From: Streptomyces halobius
Lineage (GTDB): Bacteria > Actinomycetota > Actinomycetes > Streptomycetales > Streptomycetaceae
Length of the DNA: 64,000 bases
NCBI RefSeq assembly: GCF_023277745.1
Contig: NZ_CP086322.1
Location: 2,046,001-2,110,000 of the forward strand
Direction: 5' to 3'
Part shown: piece after piece, positions 54,528-61,733 of the stretch
How positions within the stretch are numbered: position 1 is the first letter of the stretch
Layout of the letters: every line of letters begins with the position of its first letter
The notes under the pieces: generated by a model
What the model was told of the DNA's origin: nothing
The model's input: only the letters and a program-made list of their open reading frames with translations
Databases searched by the model: none
Program-made: the position numbers and the translations under genes

Positions 54528-55257
54528 AGCCGCCCTGTGGAGCTCTTGCCCACCCACCAAGCAGCTCTACCACCACGATCCATATGCGACGACGGGCACC
54601 GCGACGGTCCTGGCGGCCAGTGATCGCTACGCCATCTTCGACCAGTCCGTCTTCTACGCCGAGTCCGGCGGCCAGGTCGCCGACCAGGGCACGGTGAACG
54701 GGCAACGCGTCATCGACGTACAGAAGGCAGGTGGCCGTCCGTTCCAGCTGCCCAACGGCGAAGTCGCCACCATCGAGGCGGTGTTCTACCACGAGTTCGA
54801 GGAGCCCTGCGCCCTCACCGTGGGCGAGCAGGTCACGATGGAGATCGACTGGGAGCGGCGGCTGCACAACATGCAGATGCACACCCTGGCGCACTTCCTC
54901 TTCCACGCGACGGGCGAATACCTGGAGTCCCAGGGCCTGACACGGTCGACGCGCGGCTGCCACATCAGCGACAGCTCCGCCCGCTTCGACTTCAACTGCG
55001 CGATCGCGACGGACGCCGTCCCTGGCATCCAGGAACGCGTCGTGGATCTGCTGGCCGGTTCCCCGGAGGCGACCGTCGACCCGCTGCCCGGCACACAGGA
55101 CGTCTTCGTGTGGCGCTCGGGCGACATCGAAATCCCCTGCGGCGGTACGCACGTCAGCCACCCGAAGGAGATCCAGGGCAAGGTGACCGTGCGCCGCCGG
55201 ACCAAGGGCAAGGGCGGTACCCGGCTCTATGTCGAACTGGACCGGAATGCCGAATGA
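54520..55257 (+). CDS. AlaX-like stand-alone tRNA editing protein (alanyl/threonyl-tRNA SAD domain)
   Basis: The 245-residue protein starts at GTG 54520, 8 bases inside the PLP gene. The second domain zinc site is MQMHTLAHFLFH (about residues 118-129) with CGGTHVSHPKE (about 206-216), as in the editing domain shared by alanyl- and threonyl-tRNA synthetases. The N-terminal part (FDQSVFYAESGGQVADQG) is the beta-barrel of AlaX-II/III proteins. It hydrolyses misacylated tRNA. Inside a biosynthetic operon the likely job is protecting the host from charging of the pathway's non-proteinogenic amino acid onto tRNA. Confidence 0.82.
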   Translation: MIEAALWSSCPPTKQLYHHDPYATTGTATVLAASDRYAIFDQSVFYAESGGQVADQGTVNGQRVIDVQKAGGRPFQLPNGEVATIEAVFYHEFEEPCALTVGEQVTMEIDWERRLHNMQMHTLAHFLFHATGEYLESQGLTRSTRGCHISDSSARFDFNCAIATDAVPGIQERVVDLLAGSPEATVDPLPGTQDVFVWRSGDIEIPCGGTHVSHPKEIQGKVTVRRRTKGKGGTRLYVELDRNAE

Positions 55258-56473
55258 CCTGGGGGCGGCGATAGCGCGGGAGCCCGCGCTCTCCCACGCC
55301 GGCGCGGCCGCGCACGTTCGGGCACCGGCGCGGCCGCGCTTCATCGCCGACCTCGACCTGCTGCGGGCCCGCCGCACCCTGAAGTGGCGGATCGGTGCAG
55401 ACGACCCCGACCGCATCTGCCTCGGCGTCGCCGAAATGGACCTGCACCCACCGGAGTTCCTGCGCTCCGCTCTCGGCGAGGCCCTCGACCTCGGTGAGAC
55501 CGGATACGGGCTGCCCGAGGCGCAGGAGGCGGCGTGCGGGAGCTATCTGGCCGAGCACCATGACGCCCACGTCGCCGGAGTGCGCTGCACCACGGACGTG
55601 TTGACCGGGCTGCGCACCCTGATGCGGTCCGGCCTGGCGCCGGGCAGTCCCGTCATCGTCGAGACGCCGGTGTACGGCGACCTGTTCACGGTGGTCCGTG
55701 AGGCGGGCCTCGAACCGGTGGCCGTGCCCCTGATCCGCACCGACGCGGACTGGCGGCACGACTGGGCGGCGCTGGCCACCGCGGCCCGCGAAGGCGCCCG
55801 GGCCTGGATCGTGTGCCAGCCGCACAACCCGGTGGGACGAGCCTGGACGCTCCAGGAGATGTCCCAGGCCATCGAGGTGTGCCAGGAGCATGAACTGCTG
55901 CTCCTCGCCAATGAGGTGCACATTCCGCTGGGGATGCCCGGCCGCCCGGTGCCCTCGGCGTTCGCGGACACCGCCATCCACGGGATACGCGCCTTCGGGC
56001 TCACCTCCGCGTCGAAGGCGTTCAACATCCCCGGGCTCAAGAGTGCGACCGTCTACGGCTCGGAGCACTCCGCCGCGGCCCTCGCAGAGCTGCCGCTGAG
56101 CCTTCTGGGACGGCCGGGCAGCCTCGGCACCATCGCCACCGTCGCTTGCTACCAGCAAGAGGGCGTCGCATGGCTGGACATCCTGCGCGAGGAACTTGCC
56201 GAGCGGGTGCGGCTCGTCCTCGACGAACTGGCGAGCCTGCCCGTGCGGATCTCCGCGACCGCCCCCGACGCCACCTACCTGGTGTGGGCCGAGATCGCCG
56301 ACGAACAGGACGCGCGACGGCTGAGCCAGGCGCTCGACACGAGCGGCATTCACGTGCTCGCCGGGGAGAGCTTCGGCGGTAGAGCGTACGACCGCTGCTT
56401 CCGCATCAACGCGGCGAGCCATCCGGCAGTCCTGCGCACGGCCTTCACCCGGCTGCACGCCGCGCTCCGCTGA
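55229..56473 (+). CDS. MalY/PatB-type aminotransferase or C-S lyase (fold-type I PLP enzyme)
   Basis: The 414-residue protein starts at ATG 55229, overlapping AlaX by 29 bases; a start at 55247 is also possible. GVAEMDLHPPEF is the MalY/PatB-like substrate segment. The PLP lysine is in TSASKAFNIPGLKSA, the Tyr/Asn contacts in VCQPHNPVGRAW and ANEVHIPL. The C-terminal Arg region is FRINAASHPAVL. MalY/PatB proteins are cystathionine beta-lyases; class I aminotransferase activity is the alternative. Combined with the preceding enzyme it could cleave a thioether intermediate. Confidence 0.78.
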   Translation: MSNWTGMPNDLGAAIAREPALSHAGAAAHVRAPARPRFIADLDLLRARRTLKWRIGADDPDRICLGVAEMDLHPPEFLRSALGEALDLGETGYGLPEAQEAACGSYLAEHHDAHVAGVRCTTDVLTGLRTLMRSGLAPGSPVIVETPVYGDLFTVVREAGLEPVAVPLIRTDADWRHDWAALATAAREGARAWIVCQPHNPVGRAWTLQEMSQAIEVCQEHELLLLANEVHIPLGMPGRPVPSAFADTAIHGIRAFGLTSASKAFNIPGLKSATVYGSEHSAAALAELPLSLLGRPGSLGTIATVACYQQEGVAWLDILREELAERVRLVLDELASLPVRISATAPDATYLVWAEIADEQDARRLSQALDTSGIHVLAGESFGGRAYDRCFRINAASHPAVLRTAFTRLHAALR

Positions 56474-56641
56474 CGGGAGTGTGTTGCACGCTTGCTCCAC
56501 CATTCCTGAAGACCTCCAAGCTGCTCATGCGCCTCCCCGTCCGCCGCGATCACTACGAACGGATCCAGCCAAAGAGATGCCTATTGCGCGAGATCTGGCG
56601 GTGATCTACTGATGGCACATACACATGACTAGATTGCTCGT

Positions 56642-57607
56642 ATGAATCCATTGAGTGAGCGTTCCGGAATGGACCGTCCCGCCCTGCTTGCTGCCTCGGT
56701 CACCGTAGTCTTATGGGCTTCGGCCTTTGTATCCATTCGTGCGTCGGCGGACCATTTCGGGCCCGGTGCCCTGGCCCTCGGGCGGCTTGCAACGGGCTCC
56801 ATCGCGCTGGTGTGCGTCCTGCTGGTCAAGCGGGGCGGTGTACCGCCGCGTAAGGCGTGGCCCGGGATCGCATGCTCCGGAGTGCTCTGGTTCGGGTGCT
56901 ACATGGTGGCGTTGAACTGGGGCGAGCAGCTGGTCGACGCCGGCACGGCTGCCATGGTCGTCAACATCGGGCCGATGGTGATCGCGGTGTTGGGTGGCTG
57001 GCTGCTCAAAGAAGGGTTCCCGGCCCTGCTGCTGGCTGGCATGGCGGTGTCGTTCGTGGGCGCGGTCGTGGTGGGCTTCTCCACGTCCGGAGGCGGTTCG
57101 TCGTCTGTGCTGGGCGTGGCGCTGTGCCTGCTGGCCGCTGTTGCCTACGGGGCCGGTGTCGTATCGCAGAAGCCCGCACTGCGGCATGCCACACCGATGC
57201 AAGTGACAACGTTCGGCTGCCTCATCGGCACCGTGGCATGCCTGCCGTTCAGTGGGCAGCTCGTCTCGCAGGTGTCCGCGGCGCCGCTCTCGGCGACCCT
57301 CAATGTCGTCTATCTTGGCCTGTTCCCGACTGCCCTCGCCTTCAGCACGTGGGCCTACGCGCTGTCGCGGACCAACGCGGGCCGGTTGGGGGCGACCACG
57401 TACGCGGTGCCCGCGGTCGTCGTTCTCATCTCCTGGGTTGCCCTGAAGGAAGTGCCCGGCTGGGTCACGCTCCTAGGTGGTGTCATCTGCCTGGGCGGCG
57501 TCACCGTTTCCCGGCTGCGCCCCAGCCGCGCCCCTCAGACGCCGCCGACTGCAGCCCCGCCGATACAGGACAGCGTCCCGTCTTCCTCAGCCGAGCCGAC
57601 ACGTTGA
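56642..57607 (+). CDS. EamA/DMT-family transporter, second copy
   Basis: The 321-residue protein has ten helices in two EamA repeats (LLAASVTVVLWASAFVSIRA; VALCLLAAVAYGAGVVSQKP) and a Pro/Thr-rich tail. It is separated from the lyase gene by 168 bases, so it probably has its own promoter. It is followed by a strong terminator. It is not closely similar to the first transporter, so it may handle a different metabolite. Confidence 0.83.
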   Translation: MNPLSERSGMDRPALLAASVTVVLWASAFVSIRASADHFGPGALALGRLATGSIALVCVLLVKRGGVPPRKAWPGIACSGVLWFGCYMVALNWGEQLVDAGTAAMVVNIGPMVIAVLGGWLLKEGFPALLLAGMAVSFVGAVVVGFSTSGGGSSSVLGVALCLLAAVAYGAGVVSQKPALRHATPMQVTTFGCLIGTVACLPFSGQLVSQVSAAPLSATLNVVYLGLFPTALAFSTWAYALSRTNAGRLGATTYAVPAVVVLISWVALKEVPGWVTLLGGVICLGGVTVSRLRPSRAPQTPPTAAPPIQDSVPSSSAEPTR

Positions 57608-57669
57608 CCCGAGGGCGGTGAAGGGACGCGCACACGGGCGGCCCTTGCCCGCCTCCCCGCATACGCATA

Positions 57670-57705
57670 AGCGCCCCCCTGGAGGTTGTCCTCCGTGGGG
57701 GCGCT
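57670..57705. terminator. Intrinsic terminator between convergent EamA and LuxR genes
   Basis: AGCGCCCCC pairs with GGGGGCGCT, and an inner GGAGG/CCTCC stem encloses TTGT. It can serve both convergent genes. Confidence 0.85.
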
Positions 57706-57732
57706 CATCATGTGGCGCTCACGGCATGGCCT

Positions 57733-58617
57733 TCACAGCACGAGCGTAGTCTCGTCTCTGCCCAGCAGGTAGCCGAGCTGCAGCCGCGTATGTGCCCCCA
57801 ACTGCTGCTTCATCGTTGCGATATGACCTTGCAACGACCGTTCGCTGATGCCGAGCCGGCGCGCGATCCGCTTGTCCGAGTAGCCGCTGATGAGCAGCCT
57901 GCTGATCGACTCGCGCAACGACGGGATGACGTCGTCGGCCGCCTTCGCGGCGTGCAGGGGGACGAATGGGAAGGACTTCGCGCGGTCCCAGGAGCGTTCG
58001 AAGGTGTCCTTGAGGAAGCGCACGATCGCCGGCTCCCTGATTGCCAGTCCCGTGGTGCGGCTCTCGTTGGCGGAAATAAATGCCACGGAGTCGTCGACGA
58101 TGATGAGACGGTCGAAGAATTCAGCCAGGGTCCGTATCCGTACCCCGTAATTGGTGACCGCCCGCACATAATTCTTCGTCGCCTCATCGAAACGCGTCGT
58201 GTGCTGATAGAGCGTACGCATAGCGACCCCGGCCTCGATATGGCGACGCACGGATTCCAGGGCCGTATCGAGAACTGGTCCGGGGCGAGGGCCATCAGGT
58301 TGGGCTGTCAGTATTTCACGATGTGCGCCGTTGAGTGCCTCGTCGATGGCGGACCTTATCGCGTCCAGCCCGTGAAGGTATGAAATACGAGGCTCTTCGG
58401 GAATTGGTGCATCCTCCAACTCCTTTGTTTCGCTGACGTCAATGGGGTGTCTGCCGGTTCGTCGGTGCAGCGCACTCAGCTGTGCAGTAATGGATCGCAG
58501 GGCGCTCTCCAGTCCTTCCGGCCGCATGGACACGTTTGCGTCAACTTGCACAAAATGATCCCCATTTGAGCGCTCTGCCGAGCTCACGACTCCCCCTCTG
58601 ATGTCCGTTATTGGCAT
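57733..58617 (-). CDS. LuxR-type regulator with N-terminal TrmB/PLD-like domain
   Basis: The 294-residue protein ends with a LuxR helix-turn-helix (LLISGYSDKRIARRLGISER, SLQGHIATMKQQLGAHTRLQ). The N-terminal two-thirds (GAHREILTAQPDG, RTLYQHTTRFDEATKNYVRA, DRLIIVDDSVAFIS) resembles the TrmB-C/phospholipase D-like domain of a group of Streptomyces regulators. No receiver domain is present. It is divergent from the short exported peptide gene and the thioesterase operon, whose transcription it probably controls. The peptide could be its signal or a bystander. Confidence 0.8.
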   Translation of the reverse strand: MPITDIRGGVVSSAERSNGDHFVQVDANVSMRPEGLESALRSITAQLSALHRRTGRHPIDVSETKELEDAPIPEEPRISYLHGLDAIRSAIDEALNGAHREILTAQPDGPRPGPVLDTALESVRRHIEAGVAMRTLYQHTTRFDEATKNYVRAVTNYGVRIRTLAEFFDRLIIVDDSVAFISANESRTTGLAIREPAIVRFLKDTFERSWDRAKSFPFVPLHAAKAADDVIPSLRESISRLLISGYSDKRIARRLGISERSLQGHIATMKQQLGAHTRLQLGYLLGRDETTLVL

Positions 58618-58831
58618 CTACGCCCTAGAATGTGTCCCTCAGTTTCCGGCAGTGCGGAAACCTGAGCCATCTTAAAGCTTCAATCCGGGCTTGCGGCAAG
58701 GAAGATTGAAGCCAAGTGATCAGCTTGAGCCGCGCTCGCTTCATGAGTCGGTGAGGGGAAACCCCCTCTCCATCTACTGGTCATTTTCCTCGAGTCCTAC
58801 GTGCGCAGACGGAAAGAGAGGTGTAGGGTAC

Positions 58832-59029
58832 ATGCGGTCAAATCCTTTGCCCTTACGCATGCCCGGACGAGCTTCGCTCTTAGTGCGTGCCAGATTCGCC
58901 GCTACAGGTGTTCTGATGGGAGCGTTGGGGTTTTGCGCACTTCCGCACATGGTCTCTCAGAACCCGGCCGAAGCGGTAACGCTCGCCGACGTCGGCTGGA
59001 ATGCGACCGGTCCCCGGCCGGCTTCCTGA
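58832..59029 (+). CDS. Short exported peptide, 65 residues
   Basis: ATG 58832 follows a GAGAGG/TAGGG-type site. The peptide has a basic N-terminus (LRMPGRASLLVRARF), a hydrophobic helix (AATGVLMGALGFCALPHMV) and a polar tail SQNPAEAVTLADVGWNATGP. This is the layout of a secreted prepeptide. Small proteins ending in a similar LADxGWN-type tail accompany LuxR-like regulators in other streptomycetes, to my recollection. It could be a signalling peptide or a modified-peptide precursor, but no modification enzyme is obvious. The gene is real only if the start and conservation hold. Confidence 0.5.
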   Translation: MRSNPLPLRMPGRASLLVRARFAATGVLMGALGFCALPHMVSQNPAEAVTLADVGWNATGPRPAS

Positions 59030-59062
59030 ACGCCCCATGGTGCGAGAGATCGGTGGATTGCT

Positions 59063-59848
59063 GTGACTTCTTCTCCGTGGTTTCTGCGCGACTCGGCAGT
59101 GTCTGAGCGCGCTGCCCGCATCTACTGCTTCCCCCACGCAGGAGGCAACCCGCGCTCGTTCCTCGGCTGGCAGCGGGATATGGGGGACGATGCTGAGATC
59201 GTCGCGGTCTGTCCCCCAGGCCGTGGCCCCCGCTACCAAGAGCCTGCCATCACCGACGTGATGGAGCTCGCCGACGGTGCGGCGGCCTCCATTGTCGCCA
59301 CTGCCGACCGGCCCTTCGTCCTCTTCGGACACAGCTTCGGAGCGGTCCTGGCCTTCGAGGTCGCACGCCGCATTGGCGGTCTGCCCGACTTCCGCCACTT
59401 GGTTGCCTCCGGATGCGCGGCGCCGGCACTGCTGCCCACTCGGCGCGTGGTGGAGGCTGCGCGCCTGGAGGGCCGTGCGTTCACCGAGGCCGTCGGCTTC
59501 TTCGGCGGACTGCCGCCTGAAGTCATCGCCGACGAGGCATTGCAGGATCTGCTGCTGCCGCATCTGAAGTCCGACTTTCGCATGGTCGCCCGGTACACCC
59601 ACCGGTCGGCCACCCCCCTGCACGTCCCCGTCACTCTCGTCAACGGAGCCGACGACCCGCACGTCAAGGAAGCCGATCTCGAACTGTGGGCGCGCGAATG
59701 CACCGATGAGCCAGCCCAGCACTGGCCCGACGGCGGCCACTTCTACTTCGACGGCAGGCCCAGCGCCATCACTGACCTCCTTCGGCCGCTCGTCCGTGCC
59801 GAACATGGCGCAAATCCGCCTGCCAGCATGCATGTTGAGGTTATTTGA
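59063..59848 (+). CDS. Type II thioesterase (alpha/beta hydrolase)
   Basis: The 261-residue protein from GTG 59063 shows the TEII signature. YCFPHAGGNPRSF begins the fold, the nucleophile is in LFGHSFGAVLAFEVARRI (serine about residue 91), the acid in LVNGADDPHV, and the His in GGHFYF. TEIIs clear misprimed acyl groups from carrier proteins or release products in PKS/NRPS pathways. No carrier protein is visible in the window; one may lie downstream, or the enzyme may act on CoA thioesters. Confidence 0.85.
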   Translation: MTSSPWFLRDSAVSERAARIYCFPHAGGNPRSFLGWQRDMGDDAEIVAVCPPGRGPRYQEPAITDVMELADGAAASIVATADRPFVLFGHSFGAVLAFEVARRIGGLPDFRHLVASGCAAPALLPTRRVVEAARLEGRAFTEAVGFFGGLPPEVIADEALQDLLLPHLKSDFRMVARYTHRSATPLHVPVTLVNGADDPHVKEADLELWARECTDEPAQHWPDGGHFYFDGRPSAITDLLRPLVRAEHGANPPASMHVEVI

Positions 59849-59895
59849 GAAGTGCCTCACACCTGGCTCACGAGCACCGCAGAGGGGACACCACC

Positions 59896-60765
59896 ATGAA
59901 CCGCTCCGCCACAGACCAGTACCGACGGGCTGCCACCTTCCACAAGCTCCACGAGGGTCCCGACCCCTTCGTCGTCCCTAACCCGTGGGATGCGGGCACC
60001 GCACGCATCCTGACCCGGCTCGGCTTCCCAGCGCTCGCCACGACCGGCGCGGGCCTGGCCCACGGCCTCGGTCAGCCCGACGGCTCCCTTGCCCGCGAGA
60101 CCATCCTGGGCAACGCCAGGTCGATCGTCGCTGCGACCACCCTGCCGGTGACCGCAGACCTGGAGAGCGGATTCGGTGACACCCCAGAGGAGGTCGCAGA
60201 GACCATCCGGCGCGCCGCCGCGGCGGGCCTGGTCGGCGGCTCGATAGAGGACTCCACCGGTCGCGCCGATGACCCCGTACGCCCCCTTGAGGAGGCCGTC
60301 GAGCGCGTGGCCGCGGCCGTTGCCGCTGCCAGGGAGCTCGACTTCCCCTTCACGGTCACTGCGCGGGCTGAGAACTTCTTCCAAGGTAGGCCCGATCTGC
60401 CGGACACCATCCGCCGCCTGAAGGCGTACGAAGCGGCCGGCGCTGATGTGCTCTACGCGCCTGCGCTACCGGACGCCGACGCGATCCGCGCGGTGTGCTC
60501 CTCCGTAGGGCGCCCGGTCAATGTCCTGATGGGTTCGCCCGCACTGCCGCTGACCGTGGCCGAGCTCGGCACCCTGGGTGTGCGACGGATCAGCGTCGGC
60601 TCGGCACTGTCCCGGGCCGCACTCGGCGCCGTCGTCTGCGCGGCGAAGGAGATCCGTGACTTCGGCACCTTCGGGTTCGGGGCCGACGCAGTCCCGTACC
60701 CCGAAGCCAACAAGATGATGGCGTTGGTCCACCCGGCCGACCCAGAGAGTGATCCCGCACGGTGA
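59896..60765 (+). CDS. PEP mutase/isocitrate lyase-superfamily enzyme
   Basis: The 289-residue TIM barrel from ATG 59896 has the Mg-binding segments VTADLESGFGD (about residues 86-96), SIEDSTGRADDP, TARAENFFQGR and VLYAPALPDADAI. The catalytic KKCGH loop of isocitrate and 2-methylisocitrate lyases is absent, and the gating loop differs from that of PEP mutase. It may be an oxaloacetate/alpha-hydroxy acid C-C lyase or a phosphonomutase-like enzyme of unknown specificity. Its GTGA overlap with the KASIII gene indicates a shared pathway. Confidence 0.75.
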   Translation: MNRSATDQYRRAATFHKLHEGPDPFVVPNPWDAGTARILTRLGFPALATTGAGLAHGLGQPDGSLARETILGNARSIVAATTLPVTADLESGFGDTPEEVAETIRRAAAAGLVGGSIEDSTGRADDPVRPLEEAVERVAAAVAAARELDFPFTVTARAENFFQGRPDLPDTIRRLKAYEAAGADVLYAPALPDADAIRAVCSSVGRPVNVLMGSPALPLTVAELGTLGVRRISVGSALSRAALGAVVCAAKEIRDFGTFGFGADAVPYPEANKMMALVHPADPESDPAR

Positions 60766-61733
60766 ATGTCGCCCCGGTGTATCTGTCCAGCCCCCGCTAC
60801 GTCCTCGGCGAGACCGAGCACGAGCACACCTCGATCGAGAACCTGCTCCGCAAAGCCCACGAGTTCGGCATGCCTCCCAAGGCATCGATATGGGGCTGGG
60901 GCAACGTCCGACTCACGGACGAGAGCCTGGAGACCCTGGCCGTGCGCAGCGGTCTGGCGGCGCTGAACGCCGCCGGGACCGCCCCCTCGTCCGTTGACTG
61001 CCTCGTGCTGTGTTCCACAGAATTCCCCGGCGGGCCCCGTACCCACGGACAGTTCGTCGAGACGGTGATGTCCGGACTCGGCCTGGGCAACGCCGCCTTC
61101 ACCGGCATCACCCTTAACCGCTGCACCAACCTCCTGGTCGGCCTGCGCACCGCACAGGCCCTCGTGGCCGCCGGACACCACCGCACGGTGCTGGTCGTCA
61201 CCACCGACCGGATCACCGACGAATCGGTGCGGATGGAGAACTTCGCCCTGTTCAGCGACGGCGCCGCCGCCGTTCTGGTGAGCGATGCACCCCAGGGCCA
61301 GGACTCCTACGAGATCGTGGCCGGGGCGTCCGCGCAGGAAACCCGGGCCCTGGAGTGGACCAACGAGATCAGCTCGGACCTGGCCCGTGCGGTCAACGAA
61401 CGCATCCTCGACGCTGCCGACATGAAGATCGGCGACATCGACGGCGTCCTGCACCCCAATCTCTACAAGCCCATCGTCGCGCTCAAAGAACGTCAGGCCG
61501 GATTCACGCAGGAGCAGTTGTTCCTCGACAACATCCCTCGCCTTGGCCACTGCTTCGCCGCCGATCCGCTCATCAACCTCGCGGACCGGGCCACGGCCGG
61601 GCAGCTACGGGACCACGGCCACTACCTGCTGGTGGCGAGCGTGCCCGGCGTCCGGGTAGGCGTGCTGCTGCGCAAGCTGCCCGCCGCACCGACATCCGAG
61701 GCGGCGGCAACCGAAACCCGGGAGCTTCGATGA
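60762..61733 (+). CDS. KASIII-like ketoacyl synthase
   Basis: The 323-residue thiolase-fold protein has a Cys/His/(His/Asn) triad: cysteine in LNRCTNLL (about residue 121), His in VLHPNLYKP (about 231), and GHCFAADPLINL at the position of the third residue. VLCSTEFPGGPRTHGQ and FSDGAAAVLVSD are typical FabH-like segments. It would condense an acyl-CoA with a small nucleophile or malonyl unit, or transfer an acyl group as in CerJ/ChlB3-type enzymes. Both flanking genes overlap by 4 bases. Confidence 0.78.
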   Translation: MNVAPVYLSSPRYVLGETEHEHTSIENLLRKAHEFGMPPKASIWGWGNVRLTDESLETLAVRSGLAALNAAGTAPSSVDCLVLCSTEFPGGPRTHGQFVETVMSGLGLGNAAFTGITLNRCTNLLVGLRTAQALVAAGHHRTVLVVTTDRITDESVRMENFALFSDGAAAVLVSDAPQGQDSYEIVAGASAQETRALEWTNEISSDLARAVNERILDAADMKIGDIDGVLHPNLYKPIVALKERQAGFTQEQLFLDNIPRLGHCFAADPLINLADRATAGQLRDHGHYLLVASVPGVRVGVLLRKLPAAPTSEAAATETRELR

